Source of the DNA: Phascolomyces articulosus
Taxonomy: Eukaryota; Mucoromycota; Mucoromycetes; Mucorales; Lichtheimiaceae
Direction of reading: 5' to 3'
Length of the DNA stretch: 64,000 nucleotides
Assembly (NCBI GenBank): GCA_025677815.1
Contig: JAIXMP010000004.1
Span: 1,426,001-1,490,000, forward strand
Shown here: one piece after another, positions 1-16,690 of the stretch
How positions within the stretch are numbered: position 1 is the stretch's first letter
Layout of the letters: each line of letters opens with the position of its first letter
The notes under the pieces: generated by a model
What the model was told of the DNA's origin: nothing
Databases searched by the model: none
What the model saw: the letters and a program-made list of their open reading frames with translations, nothing else
Translations under genes and position numbers: made by a program

Positions 1-2459
1 AATAAATATTATTGAGTTATATTTGTTTATTATATGTAGACGGTTCAGAAAAGAAATCAATTGGAATAATATGAATTCTTTTAATCATACCATTGAATGT
101 TTGAATCTGCTGCTGAATGACTAGGAAGCAATATGATAAGAACGTAAAAGGTTGTTAGAATAAAAGAAAGGAAAAGCCCAGCTCCACGTCTTTGTGCAAT
201 ACAGGAACACGATTACACAAAACAATATTCTAAGCCCAAGCTCTATGACAGCCAAAAGAAAACATAACTATTCGATACCTCTTTATAACTGATATCGTAA
301 TTCATCTGATGAGCGCTTGTGATTATTCATAAAGACAAAAGCTTGTGCTGCGTATTTGTATTATTTTTTCAACTTGGAAAAGGGAAAAAGAGAAGGATCA
401 ATAAAGTGGAAAACATTTGGTGCAGCAGCAATTATGCAACAGACAAAAGATATTGTTATTAGAGGCTTTTATACTTTTTAAATGCAGTGTGGTCAAAACA
501 CTGAAAATAGGCCATTATAATCCTATTCATTATTAAACCCAATAACGAGATCAGTTCAATAAAGAACATAAAATGAAAATAGAACCTTTGTTGTAAGAAT
601 CTTTGTTATTTTATGTTATACCTAGATACAAATAATGGATATATTCATTCAGTTATTAGAAAAGGACCTTTGTATTATGACATAATATGAATAGAAAACG
701 ATACATTGATACTTAAAGAATGTGGCGTCCAGATTTACAATAGATAATAAATATGTAAGTTTCATTACTGCATGACAACAAATCTATTTTTCTGGTAGTT
801 CTTATGTAAATCAACTTTACTGTAATGTCGTTTTCGAGTAAAAAGGGAAGACACCATTATGACACATGTGATTCCTTTAGAATATAGTAAATGCCATTAA
901 TTATAACTGACCATTATATCCAATAATAGAACCGCATTGTTGTTGCTATTGTCAAAATTTAAATGATGCAGCACCATTGTTCATCGGCGCGTTTTTTTTT
1001 TCAGAAAATCTATATATTACGTATATATGGAAGAAATTGGTTGTTTAGTGCTTATATACTACTTTTTTTATTGTACAAATACATATTGTCTTTTTATTAA
1101 AAAAATATCAATTATTACCATTGCCTGTACAAAAGCCGTACCATTTTCCATCTTCTTCATAAACAACTGGATCGTGTCAATAGGTATAACCTGTCATATT
1201 TCCAGAATGCACTCAAGGCAGAATTTGCAAAGACAGTAGATAATAAATATAGGGATGGCTTGTTAAGAATCATTTTTTTTACTCGGGATCAAAATTTCAA
1301 AATAATGGGAGAGTGAAATAAAAAAAACAACTCATAAAATAAAATACACATTTTTATAATTGCATGAACATTTCTTTTGTATAATATGTTTTAGTATGAC
1401 AACGCTATACACCATCATCACCAACATTGCCGCGGATGTTTTGAGTTTATCATGAGTAACATCTAACGACTGTATTAAACCTATTCCATCTTTGCCTTCA
1501 ACTATGTACTGCGATTACTTTTTCCATATTATCCGACACTTCTAACATAGCATGAACTACGGTTAGTGACAAGCATTATCGTCTGAAAATAAAGGTGAGC
1601 TTATTGTTTTTTATAGTATGGTGTCATAGAATCATCATCTAATTTATATTTTTTATTAAGCATTAGTGGAAAAGAGCGGTAGTATAGATTATTATCAGTT
1701 GTATATAAACATATGCCGTAATAAATATGGCGGATTGATACCAAGCCAATAGAAATTGATATAACAGAAGAGTAGTGATAAAATAAAGAGTAACGTAAAA
1801 AGATCTCGTTTATTGTTTTAATGATGAGGGGTATTTATATGTTTTTTAACTACTTGTAATAAAAATAAACTCTATAATGAAACTAAAGGTAATAATATAT
1901 ATATGTGGAGTGATGGAGGATGCGATACGTGTTTATGACTGACAATTTAATATGTGTTCGAATAATTGACATGATGATGGATGATGAATACGTGGCATAA
2001 TAAAATTGAAGTGCAATAGCAACAGTTAGGGAAATTGTAACACGAAGTAATTTTACCACGGCATACATATATGTATAGAAGAAAATGGCATTTTTGTACT
2101 CTACGTTGAACGTTTTTTTTAAAAAATTTTGTTGTGTTGCTTCGCATTATATTCCAATAATAACAAAGCACCCCAAGCTACATTATCAATTATATTAACA
2201 AGTTTTAATTAGTCTAACTATGATTATCACCTCCATGAAAAAGGTCAGTTATAAGAAATTACATTTTTTACGCGCATCTGAGCCATGTGTCAACCTCTGT
2301 TACACTGCTCTATTTTTAGGTGAAAAAGAGAGGCTTGCCTGAGGAACCTCTTTGTAACCTTAATTTTTGGAGTATGGTCTAAAACTATGACGAGGACGCG
2401 TAAATAAACCTTTTCTCACAATTCACTTGACATCAGCAAACAAGACATTTTAGTTGAAA
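1..2459. other. AT-rich intergenic region, no supported gene
   Basis: No open frame here has protein-like composition or plausible splice structure. The small frame at 1027-1239 is AT-driven. On the minus strand around 1390-1580 two short stretches in different frames read like protein (for example VVHAMLEVSDNMEKVIAV, then after a frame change GIGLIQSLDVTHDKLKTSAA), so a very old coding remnant is possible but unidentified. The last 100 bases or so hold the promoter and leader of the F-box gene that starts at 2460. Confidence 0.5.
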
Positions 2460-4390
2460 ATGGTGAAAGGCGTAGATGGGGACACCGACACTTCATCCGA
2501 ATATCGTTTATTCAACACTTTTTTGCCATTTGACATTGTAGTCAAAATCGTCTCTCATCTTGACCAAGACAATTGTTTAAAATGCATGGAGGTCTGTCGA
2601 GCATGGTATAGGATGATTCCAGAGTATTCATATAATGTATGGAGCAGGATAAAGATAACCCCTTTGAAACATCAACACCTGGTTCATAATAACCGTTGGC
2701 GACGATTGCTTGGTAGCCATGTGAAACATGTTGAAATACGTAATTTTGAAGCTGAACAAGAATTTTATGATACTATGCAGAAGTTAGCTGAATTTAACTG
2801 TACAGGGATAGAGCATTTAGGTACGAAAAAAATGAATGAATAATGGAAAAAGGATGAAATGATAAGATAGATATTGATGTTTATCAAAATTACAAATAAC
2901 CTATAGAGATCTTGTCTTGTCATTCAACAGAAAGGAATTATAAACAATTCCTATCATTGCTGAAGCAATTACTTTCACAACAAGATGGTCAGAATACAAC
3001 ACATCAACAGCAGTTGACAATACGCTACGATCATCCTTGCAAGCTACCTATTCTCCATATAATACTCGAAGCATGCCCCCAAGTACAGCAATTTTCATTC
3101 ACTCTCGTGGACTATACCTTACAAGAAGATGATGATGACGACAACACAACACTTGATCCAAGACTATCCTTGGCTCCAATACCTTCACACCGTTTGACCA
3201 ATTTGACCTACTTAGATTTTAATATCAGGACGGATAAACAACGCATTTTGATTCCTCTTGTGCAAAGATCTCCTCATCTTGAATTTCTTTCTTTTGAAGG
3301 GCTTCTTTCTCCCCTTGATATTACAAAATTTTCTGCTTGGTGCCCCAAACTTGTTTATCTGGGAATTAACCCACATGAAGTCGGAATATATAGCACTCAT
3401 TATTTGCTACATCAGCACCCTCTCAACAACAACGATCGGGATAGTAGACCAAAAGAAAAGGGACTTCGATATTTCTGTGCATCTGAAGTAGATGAGTTTG
3501 GACCTACTCAGATTGGACCACTCTTGAAACAACATGCAAGCACTTTGGAATGCATTGGTTTGGGAGTATTCTATGGAGGAACTCAAACATGGGCACCTGT
3601 ATTTCAAGATCTCAAATTACCACGATTACACACTTTACATTGCGCTGATACAATCTTTGATGATAAATCCATGCGGGCATTGATTTGTGAAGCTACAAGT
3701 TTACAGTGCCTCGTCATTAAGGGTTATAGAATGGTTTATTTAAATCTTACAAAGCTTTTAAAATCTTGTTTGCAATTAAAAAAATTGGATTTTACTTTTG
3801 TCAGGTTAAGCTTTGACGAAGATGAAGCACAGGAGGAAAATCCAACAAACAACATAATATTATCTTCTTTATCACCAGAAGAACATCTTTTCCAGTATTT
3901 GGATTTGAACGGATCACAACTTTCTGATATTACACTCCAGAATGTGAATGGAATAAATGATGAATTTATGCAAGCTGTTACACATCTATCAACATTAAAG
4001 TCTCTGGATATTGTGCTGGACACGGATAACGTGTATACAGACGATGGATTATTCGAATGTATACTGAAACTTCAAGGAACAACTATCCAAGAGCTTAGTA
4101 TTCATGGTATACGACATCTTTCTCCTCCTATGTGTGATGCAATTGCCAATTTAAAATTCCTCAAGAGGTTCAGGTCAGCCTGGTATGATAAAGTACAAGT
4201 TGTTGATGGACCTGCGTTGATCAAAATGGTCAAAAAAAGTGAATCCTTGACGCATATCGAATTGAAGCATATAACTCTCACTGGTATTAAGAATCCACTC
4301 AAAACCTATTTGACCCGGCAATTAAATGGGTTTAGAGTAACAGGTTTAGATTTTCCTGGCATTTACAATATAGAAATTACGAAAATTTGA
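2460..4390 (+). CDS. F-box protein with leucine-rich repeats
   Basis: Two-exon gene: exon 1 2460-2820, intron 2821-2906 (GTACGA...CTATAG), exon 2 2907-4390, giving 614 residues. The start is the ATG at 2460, just ahead of the F-box. Residues about 20-70 form an F-box (LPFDIVVKIVSHLDQDNCLK, then VCRAWY), the segment that binds Skp1 in SCF ubiquitin ligases. The rest is a long series of irregular leucine-rich repeats of the kind that bind substrates, with a short acidic run (DDDDD) near residue 195. By family knowledge it would be a substrate adaptor of an SCF E3 ligase in cytosol or nucleus; the substrate cannot be told. It lies upstream of a separate F-box/TPR family but lacks the TPR part, so it is a distant relative rather than a recent copy. 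Confidence 0.85.
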
Positions 4391-5917
4391 ATTATTGTAT
4401 AATTGGCATTTGTTCTCCTGACATTTTATATTTTCTAAATTTAAAAGTGTGAATAATATTATGTAGACTGTTTTTTATATGTGGTGATGAATCATTTGAA
4501 CTGGGAAAACATGTGGGAGTGCTGAGGTGACACAGGGAAAGATACTTGTTCAGTACAGACATGGTAGTAGCAGTAGCAGTGAGGCAGGTTCGAGTTTTAC
4601 CGGGCTTCCAGGGCAAGAAGTAATTTTTAGAGCTTCATTTAAAAAAAGGTCTTGTATGCTACGGGCTACTACGCAACAAAATGGTGGGCCAGACAGAAAT
4701 CGGATTTCAAAAACAGGAGAGCATAAATAAATGTTCATGGAGGGCATCGCCCTGACGATTGGAAAAATCATTGGTGGGACAATAACAAGTGTATGAACAT
4801 TATTAAGCATACTGTTTCTGAAAGAAATAAATACCCCAGGGTCCGATGGCAACAATCCCCTCAGAAACTTTCCTTTATAACCCTTTTGGCTGTTTAGATC
4901 TCATCTTTGAGCCTTTAGATTTCAACATCTGCTGGCAAAGTTTTTTGTTACTACTAGCAACGGTCCTTGCATGCAAGAATTTTCCTTTGGTTACAAGTCT
5001 TTAGTTACAAACGTTTTCCTTTGCTCATATTGGAACAATGTCATGGATATAATAATAGCAATAAACTTTGTACTTTAAAGTGTTTAATGTTACGTATTAG
5101 TTTAGTTTCTTTATGTAAAAAGTCTTTAATTAAAAAAAACACACAATCGTTTATTCATTGAAAGATTGATCTTTTTTATTAATCCTAATCAAATTTTTCA
5201 TTCTTGGTCAACTTTTTTTTCGGAACAATTCCAGATGCACAGGCCATGTCAATAAAATAACAAGTATTGTGGTATTTCCATGTATTATATGGGAAATGAT
5301 TTATGAAAAGGATAGTCTTTATACCATGTTTTTGGTATATTTTTTCGAAATGATCAAACTTTTTTATTTTACCTGAAACATGACATTAATACGTATACAA
5401 CGTCGATAAAAATAATACGCATTAATTGTTTATGATTGCATATAGTGTTTATCAAAAGTGCCTGAGCAACACATACAGATCAAGGGGTGAAAAGACACAG
5501 TTATTATTGTGGCTGTGACTGTACTTATTGATATTAATAACTGCTTGTAGGTAAGGTTTTGCGACATTCGAGAGTATGACTATATAATAATGATTATCTA
5601 TATCTTAACTGAAATTGTACAATGCCCATACTAAAATTACCATATTAAAGCAAAAGATGGAAAAATAATCATAAATAATAATGATGATGTAGAAAAACCA
5701 AAAATTATATAAAAAACCATATGTTTTTATATAGTTCGAGCTTCATATATCGTAAATTTACAGTAGCTTGAAGATACATCTCAATAAATGAGATAAAGAT
5801 CTGGTACTGTGATTTTTGTTGCACATTACGAGGCCATTTTACCGTGATAAACGGATATTTGATCAGATGAATGTTGCAATTGCAAATTGCAGTTTTTCTT
5901 ATGTTTTTGTAACAATT
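4391..5917. other. Intergenic region without recognisable gene
   Basis: About 1.5 kb of AT-rich sequence between the F-box gene and a decayed F-box/LRR relative. The overlapping small frames around 4530-4860 lack splice support or recognisable domains. The 4520-4720 stretch is somewhat richer in G and C and could be a relic, but I cannot assign it. Nothing else is supported. Confidence 0.4.
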
Positions 5918-6445
5918 TCAAAAAAGTGTTGCATTAACGTAGAATATGCACATAACGGGAGTGGAACAAGCGGGAGTTGACTGTAGCTTTGGTATAGCAT
6001 AATGTTTATATTTTGATGTGTTGAACACAAAAAATTTTAATCTAGATGAATATTCTTCGACAGAATTAAGAAATGATATGTCACATTCATCTATGGCAAG
6101 TCGGCACAGATTTGGACATCGCTGTAACATAATATTTATATCATTCCCTTCAATGATGGTGTCTGATTTTAATGACAAATCCATGAGTGTGTCATGTTTC
6201 TCCAACATCGAGCAATCGCCATCAGGTCATGGTGTCTACCATTTGATAGAAAAAGTACGATAGTATATAGTTCCTGCATTGCGGCATGCCAACAATACTT
6301 CAGCCAAAGTAACCATGTTCGCATTTTTTTCCATATCAAGGTAAAGATGATACAACGTGTGTGCTGTTTGAGAAAAAGCATGTGGTAATAGAGCTGCATT
6401 TCTTTTTAAGACTCGCGTAGAAGCATTTTTTGTCGAAACCATCAT
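5918..6445 (-). pseudogene. Decayed fragment of the TPR/F-box/LRR family (LRR part)
   Basis: Frames on the minus strand match the start of the second exon of the intact gene at 6719-8848. The piece with EGNDINIMLQRCPNLCRLAI corresponds to QGNDINGILQRCPKLYRFII there, and HTLYHLYLDMEKNANMVTLAEVLL corresponds to HTMIRLDLHIGES...TLTDLLL in a different frame. The fragment lacks the TPR and F-box region and the C-terminal repeats, and its frame is interrupted near 6210-6240. It lies directly downstream of the intact gene in the same orientation, so tandem duplication followed by truncation is the simplest origin. Confidence 0.75.
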
Positions 6446-6718
6446 AGTAGAATTAGTTCATAAGATTCGATCACTGTCTGCTGCAACCCTTATGTGTTTT
6501 CTAACATTAATTTAATACAAAAAAATCAAAATATCTGACGTTACACGATAACATAATTCTTCAAAGTGCCCCGCAGCCATATGCTCAGGATAGAAGGACA
6601 TCCTTTACGAATCACACTTCAATTCGTTTAAACTAATATGTAACGACAATGACCCTATATCGAACCGTATAAGATTATTTGAACATAAAAAAATATATAT
6701 ACTATACAGTTTATTTAT

Positions 6719-8848
6719 TTATTTACTTTTCTTCTCTATAACACACACCTGAGTGCTAATTTTGGCACAATTTCTCACTCTTATCTCCTTCAATTTAACA
6801 CTTGTAGTATTAGCAAGTAGATGGTCTACTCCTGATTTAGTCACTCTTTGTAGATCATCTAACTCGACTGTGTCTAAACTGTTACAATCACAGAGTGCTT
6901 TCAGAGTAGTGTCAGTAACAATATTCAAGTTGAAGAGCTTTACATCCCTCAACTGGTCACCCATTTTCTGGATGAAATTGCTAAGACCTTCTGCGGTAAC
7001 ATCCTTTAAATCCGATAGCGAAACACTCCAAAGTGTTTTTATATTACCCAAAACATAAAGCATCGTATCATTCAGCCCTGCAACATTTTGTAATATTATA
7101 GAATTCAATGATGGCAATCCAGGTTCAGAGTGTCTTGCCAATATCTCCAACAACTTGTAGAAATCGGACTGTTCTATTGGAGAACGAACATGCATAATAC
7201 CAAGGGAATCAAACGACGATAATCTTTCAAGACTTTTGATAAACGTTTTCATATTGTATATATGTGATATTGCTAATGATTTCAATGTAGTAGTGTCATA
7301 GGTGGCCCCAAATAAGATCTCTTGTATTCTTGGTAAATATGGAAACCTCAAAGATTCCATACCCTGGAACTTGAAATCAGGATATGTTGTTTTTACTTGA
7401 TGAAGTTCTTCTTCTGACAAATCAGAAACGTTCACATGAAGGGTTGTTAACGTATCTCGATTTTTATAGATTAAAGGCAAAAGTCGCAAAGTAGGAATAA
7501 CTCTGGCATTAACGCTATGTGCAACCAACACACTTAATCCTGAAACTTCGTCTTTGAAATCGAGCGACAGTCTTCGTATTGCATTTATGCCTTTCCCTGG
7601 GTTAAAAGCAAATATCTTCAGATTTGGTGCATTATCTTTGACAGAATCGAGAACATTTGTATCGCCTCCATCTATAATAAATCGATAAAGCTTTGGACAA
7701 CGTTGCAGAATGCCATTAATGTCATTTCCTTGAAATATGTGACCTGCTTTTAAGAACAAGTTGGTCAATGAATCATGCTGATCCAAATTTGACAAATCAC
7801 CAATGGAGTGAGATACTAAAGTCACATCTGACTCATAATTCATTTCCTTTAAGTTGGGAAATGCCAACAACAAATCAGTCAGTGTCACTGCGTCCTCATG
7901 GCTTTCCCCAATATGAAGATCAAGACGAATCATTGTATGCCTTGTTTGATAAAACGCACTTGATAGCAGACCTGAATTCTGTTTTAGAACTTGTGCAGCA
8001 TTATCTACGTCACAAAAAAAAATTACAGATTCAATTTTTTAATAGTAAAAAGGAGATATAACTCAAATCAGAACCAGCAATTTACCTGTCGTTTTCAGAA
8101 GCCATATCCTGGTAAAGTAACCATATGCCATATATTTTAAGTATGTGCCACAAATCTCAGCATCTGAGGTGTCAAATATCAAAGCCCTAGTATGATGAGC
8201 AAAATATGGGGCTGCCTTGGCCAGCATTTTATCTTCTTTTTTGCCTTTCACAAATAAATGTTCTAATCTGAGTTTGCCAATGCAATCAAATACATGTTGG
8301 CGCCAGACTTTGTTCACAAATATGCATGTTGTTTTTTCCTCCATAGAGAGAAAGGAGATGATATAGTGTGTACATTCTGTTGGAAGTGTTGAAATGAAAT
8401 CAATTCGCTTACTACTTAATGTGGTGGCATAATTTTTACATGTCTCAAGTTTTTGGATTTCATCTAAGTGACTTGGATGACCATCCAGAAAATATGCTTT
8501 GACGTTTTGTAAACCGGTATTGTATATATCGATTGCTTGCTGTTGTTGGTCGTACATTGAAAATATATTTCCTTGTCGAATATACCCAGCCGCCAGTTCG
8601 GGTAGGTATCGAATCATTTTCTGTGCATCAGCATTTGCTGCTTCACGTTGACATTGTAAAGTATAGGAATAAGAGCGAATATCCAAAAGAACGAGTAATT
8701 GAGATTTAAGAATGTAATCAATGGTTGTACTAGCATCATGAATGGCTTGTTGATATGCACATTGTTGAATGCAGTTATTGAGTTGTTTGGTATATAGTTC
8801 AAATAGTGTTTGATTAAAAAATGGAATGGATGGTAGTGTTGTTTCCAT
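6719..8848 (-). CDS. TPR / F-box / leucine-rich repeat protein
   Basis: Two exons: exon 1 8848-8086 and exon 2 8004-6719, joined in frame across an 81-nt intron (GTAAAT...ACGTAG), giving 682 residues. Residues about 10-130 resemble tetratricopeptide helices (AIHDASTTIDYILKSQLLVL, then AAGYIRQGNIFSMYDQQQQA). Residues about 148-195 form an F-box (LPTECTHYIISFLSMEEKTT, then VNKVWRQHVF). The remaining 480 residues are leucine-rich repeats. The TPR, F-box, LRR order matches the fungal Pof3/Dia2-like class, SCF adaptors linked to replication-associated chromatin in yeasts. That is a family-level hypothesis only, since the family seems locally multiplied here and orthology cannot be shown. Two pseudogene relatives flank it. 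Confidence 0.85.
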
Positions 8849-9077
8849 TACAATGTAAATTGGTTTGATAGGAAAAGCGTTTCAGATAATATGCCACATT
8901 GGTGGAACCTGCCAATATAATCGAGTGACTTCCGAATTCCGTCATTTCGGTAGCATTCTCATTTTGACCAATAATCTCGAAGAATAGAAACTTCATACGG
9001 AGTTGTGCCTAATGTGTTTCTAAAATAAATTTGACAGGCACGATATCATGGAGAGAGAAATCAATATAAACAATCTT

Positions 9078-10293
9078 TTATTTATTCCGTTTAAGTATAG
9101 TATTACAATTTCTTTCTTTGTTAATATTTGAGCAGTTTCTTACTTTTATCTCCAATTTGATGCTTGTTGCATTAGCAAGTAGGTAAAACGTGCCTGATTT
9201 GTTCACACGGTATAATCCAAATAACTCTACTGTATCCAAATCACTACAGTTACAAAGTGCTGTGAGAGTATGACGTGAAAGTATGCTGTTTATGATAGGA
9301 CAACATGCCGATAATACTTCAGCTAGTATAACAACGTTGGGTTTTTCTCTCATGTCAAGGTCTAAATGGCGTAACGTGTGCCTTGATTGGTAGAACGCAT
9401 TTGATAATAGGATGACATTTTTTAAAAAGATTGGTGTCCTGGTATCTAATTTTGAAACGAAAATATTGTTAGTATTAGTATTAACATAAAATTATAAAAA
9501 TCCACTCTTCCTATATGTGGGTGTAGTGTTAATGAGCTCAAAGATAAAAGTTTACCAATTGTTTTTAGAAGTTGAATGCTTTTAAAGTGACCATCAGCCA
9601 TGTGTTTCAGATAGGTACTGAAGACCACATTGCTTGAAGTGTCGATTGTCAATGTTTTAGTATGATGAGTGAAATACAGTGCAGCCTTCGCCAAAATATG
9701 GTCCAGTTTTTAGTTTCCAACCATGAAATTTTCCCATGTAGTAATATTAATGCATTCAAGTACATGTTGTTTTTTCTTCCATAGTCAATGGCGAGATGGC
9801 TTTCTATACACATTCGGTAGGAAGCTTCGAGAAGAAACTGACGCATCTGTTGTTCAGCTCTCTGACTTTTTTCATATATGTTTCTAATATTTAGATTTTC
9901 TTAAAACCAAATACGGCACTGCTCCACCCTAGCTAGTTAACCTCTAAACCAATCTTGTAAGCTTTAGCTGCCTTCTGTTGGTACCCGTACATGAAGAATA
10001 TGTTTCCTAATTGAATATATCCAGTTATATCATCAAATATTTGATGGATAATTTCCCATGTATCGTTACATGCTTCTTGACGCTGGTATTTTAAATAAAA
10101 ACGTGTGCGCGAATAATGTCCAAAAGAATGAGTAGTTGGAATTGAAGAATATGATTGATCGATGGTAGCGAGTAGTTACGTCATCAGCAACTTGCTCATA
10201 TAAGCAATCTCGAATTCAGGAATTGAGTTTCTGGGTATACTTTTCAAATAGCTTTTGATTAAGAAATAGGATAGATGATGGTATTGTTTCCAT
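9078..10293 (-). pseudogene. Pseudogene copy of the TPR/F-box/LRR gene with a large internal deletion
   Basis: The order of homologous pieces follows the intact gene at 6719-8848. A start region at 10293 reads METIPSSILFLNQKLFEKYT, like METTLPSIPFFNQTLFELYT. It is followed by a frame-broken TPR/F-box region, then MAKAALYFTHHTKTLTIDTS matching MLAKAAPYFAHHTRALIFDT, then the second exon. In that exon VVILAEVLSACCP is joined directly to LTALCNCSDLDTVEL, which in the intact gene lies about 260 residues further on, so most of the LRR region has been deleted. Several stops and frame changes lie between 9700 and 10200. It was probably a tandem duplicate placed upstream of the intact gene. Confidence 0.85.
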
Positions 10294-11011
10294 GATTATT
10301 GCTTACAAAGAAAAAGAGGTTTAGTTAACGAATCGATCTTTTAGACGCGTTTCGTTGGGATAAAAGAATAAAGGGGGATACGCGCTTGTGTCACATAAAA
10401 TGCAGGTTTATCATTACAGAATCCAGCATTAATTGATGAAACTTATCAATAGTTTATTTCTAAAACATATTTGTTTTTATTAATATCATATGATATCATT
10501 AAAAAGAGCATATCTTAATATATAAAAATAAATTCATGTCCATATGGAACCACAAGAATAACTAGGCATACTCACAAAAATAGTCATTTATTTCTATCTC
10601 TACTTATTGCAGCAGATAGGCATAATTCTCCAAAAATATGAATGCGAATGTTTGTCTTACTGTTTTGCTTTATAGTGTTATGAAGAATACTAACTACAAG
10701 TCCTATACAAGCAATGAGAAGATATCTTATTTCGACTGAATAAATCCCTTGTTAAATTAAAAATAAAAAAGGATAGCCAATGTTAAAAAGTATGGATGGG
10801 GGTAGGGATTACGGAATATTATTTATACTTTTATCTCTGATGTCGATCATCCTATGAACGAATGTTTTTTTCTGCTAATCCAGCATTTTTGTTACACACA
10901 CGCTTAAAAAAAGAAATTGTGTCAACCAACATGACCCCGCTATAGGTGGACTTGTTTTCTGCTCCATAAAAAAAAAAAAAAACGAAAATAAAGGAATCAA
11001 TTTAAGCAATC
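10294..11011. other. Intergenic region; promoter of the TACO1-like gene at its right end
   Basis: AT-rich, with no supported frame. The A-run at about 10969-10982 sits just ahead of the start codon at 11012. This is where the leader and promoter of the following gene must lie. Confidence 0.4.
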
Positions 11012-12400
11012 ATGTTTGGTGCTCTTCGTCCTACTTTAACCGCCATTGCAAGACAACAAAGACCTCTTGCTTACCAACAATTACGATTTGCTGTAAATAA
11101 GTCATTTCGAAAAGCAACGAGTAATCGACTTTATTCAACAACAGTAGGAAAAAAAACTGATTTCACCTTTTGTTTACATATTTATTATGGATAGGGACAT
11201 AACAAGTGGAGTAAAGTAAAACATACCAAAGGAGCCAAAGATGCAAAGAAAAGCAAACTATTTTCAAAAATATCTTTAGAAATCGTATCAGCTATTCGAG
11301 GTAATATAATCGATCAGGTCGATCCATGGTTTTTTTTATTATTTTTATTTTGAATATGAGCAGTTCACTTATGCTTTTTTTTTCTATTTAGCTACTGGTA
11401 ACTCAGATCCAGCACTTAATGCTAAATTAGCTTCCGTTTTGAATCGTGCAAAGGCAGCTAGCATGCCAAAAGATAATATTGAAACAGCAGTGAAAAAGGT
11501 AATTTTCTGATTCAGTGTTTTTGTTTTATTACAAAACAAAGATAATTGGCAACAAAGCATGGTATTCAATTGGGAGATAACGTTTTTTTTGTATAATTCT
11601 TTTTTAAGGCTACATCTAAGGATAAGGATACAGTTGAAGATGTATTATATGAATGCTATGGCCCAGGCGGTATTGCCATGATCATGTAAGTTAAATATAT
11701 ATATTGGATCTGTGGAGATAATATCATATTTTATATAGCAACAAAACTCATATTATTTCCAGTGAAGCTGTGACGGATAAACCTACTCGTACAGTCAAAG
11801 AAGTGAAAGAAGTTTTGAATCGATTAGGGTAATATGATGCACAAGAAAAATAATGTTGGATGGGATATATACATTTGGATAAACATCAGTTTTTATTAAA
11901 TACCATGATGTTTCGTTGGAAAACGAATATAGTGGTTCAGTATCATCAGTTGGTTGGTTATTTGACAAGAAAGGAAAGATTGTATTTGGCACTGGTGAAT
12001 CAGGCCATTCCTTGGAACAAATGATGGATGAAGCGATTGAAGCAGGTGCAGAAGATATCGAAGACTATGATGATCTTGTTCAGGTAAATTTATCATTATT
12101 ATTCATGCTACTTACGTCTTATAAACATACACCTAATAGCGAACGGGGTGCTTGTATTCTCTATAGGTCATCTGTGACTTTTCACAACTTGCCAGCGTTA
12201 CACGAACACTGACCGAACAAAAATATGAAGTACAAAGAATGGAAGCTGCTTATATCCCGCAAAGCACAATGGATATAACTGATCCAGATTTGTTGGAACA
12301 AGTGGAACGATGCTTGGACGATATGGAAAATTTGGATGATGTTGTCAAGATTCATTGCAATGCTGTCTTACCGCAAGAGCAAGAGCAAGACGAAGCATGA
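11012..12400 (+). CDS. Mitochondrial translational activator, TACO1/YebC family
   Basis: Seven exons: 11012-11143, 11195-11300, 11392-11498, 11609-11685, 11763-11828, 11933-12083 and 12167-12400; 290 residues. Every junction keeps frame. The N-terminus ([20 protein letters not shown]...) is basic, rich in Ala, Leu and Arg, and lacks acidic residues, as expected of a mitochondrial presequence. The mature part opens with [20 protein letters not shown], the hallmark YebC/TACO1 motif, followed by [20 protein letters not shown] and [18 protein letters not shown]. Family members bind the mitochondrial ribosome and help translate difficult stretches, including the COX1 message in mammals. Length fits the family (about 240-300). 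It is convergent with IRE1, which ends about 210 bp downstream on the other strand. The C-terminus is acidic (EQEQEQDEA). Confidence 0.92.
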
Positions 12401-12609
12401 TGATGATATATTTTTTATATACAAAAAAAAATAATAATAATAAACGATGCAAAAAAAGGTGTTGGATGAAAAAGGAGAGATAGGAAGAGGATGTTTTAGA
12501 GAAACGAAAGGGAAAAAAATAATTAGATATAAAATATAGAATATGTACAATGATAATGGTAATAAATATAATAATAATGAAATGAAATGAAAAAAAAAAA
12601 CAAGTAAAC

Positions 12610-16509
<3,900 letters not shown>

Positions 16510-16690
16510 TGAGAAATCAGATAAAGGTGGTTTTAAAAAAAGAGGGCGGAGAAGTGAGAAGAAAAAATATGAGAAAGAGGGAGATTTGCTTGGCATCACT
16601 GTCATTCGACAAGTTTCAGTTGTTGCACAGACACTGCCAGTCTCTGTAGTGCTTAACAGATAATTTTGAAGATTAGGATTGGCTAATACG

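Noticed and set aside
1027..1239. 70-residue ORF near the window start
   Set aside because: Hydrophobic AT-driven composition, no homology recognised, no splice or promoter support.
4575..4605. tRNA-like B-box (GGTTCGAG) near 4588
   Set aside because: No matching A-box, acceptor stem or anticodon arm could be formed around it.
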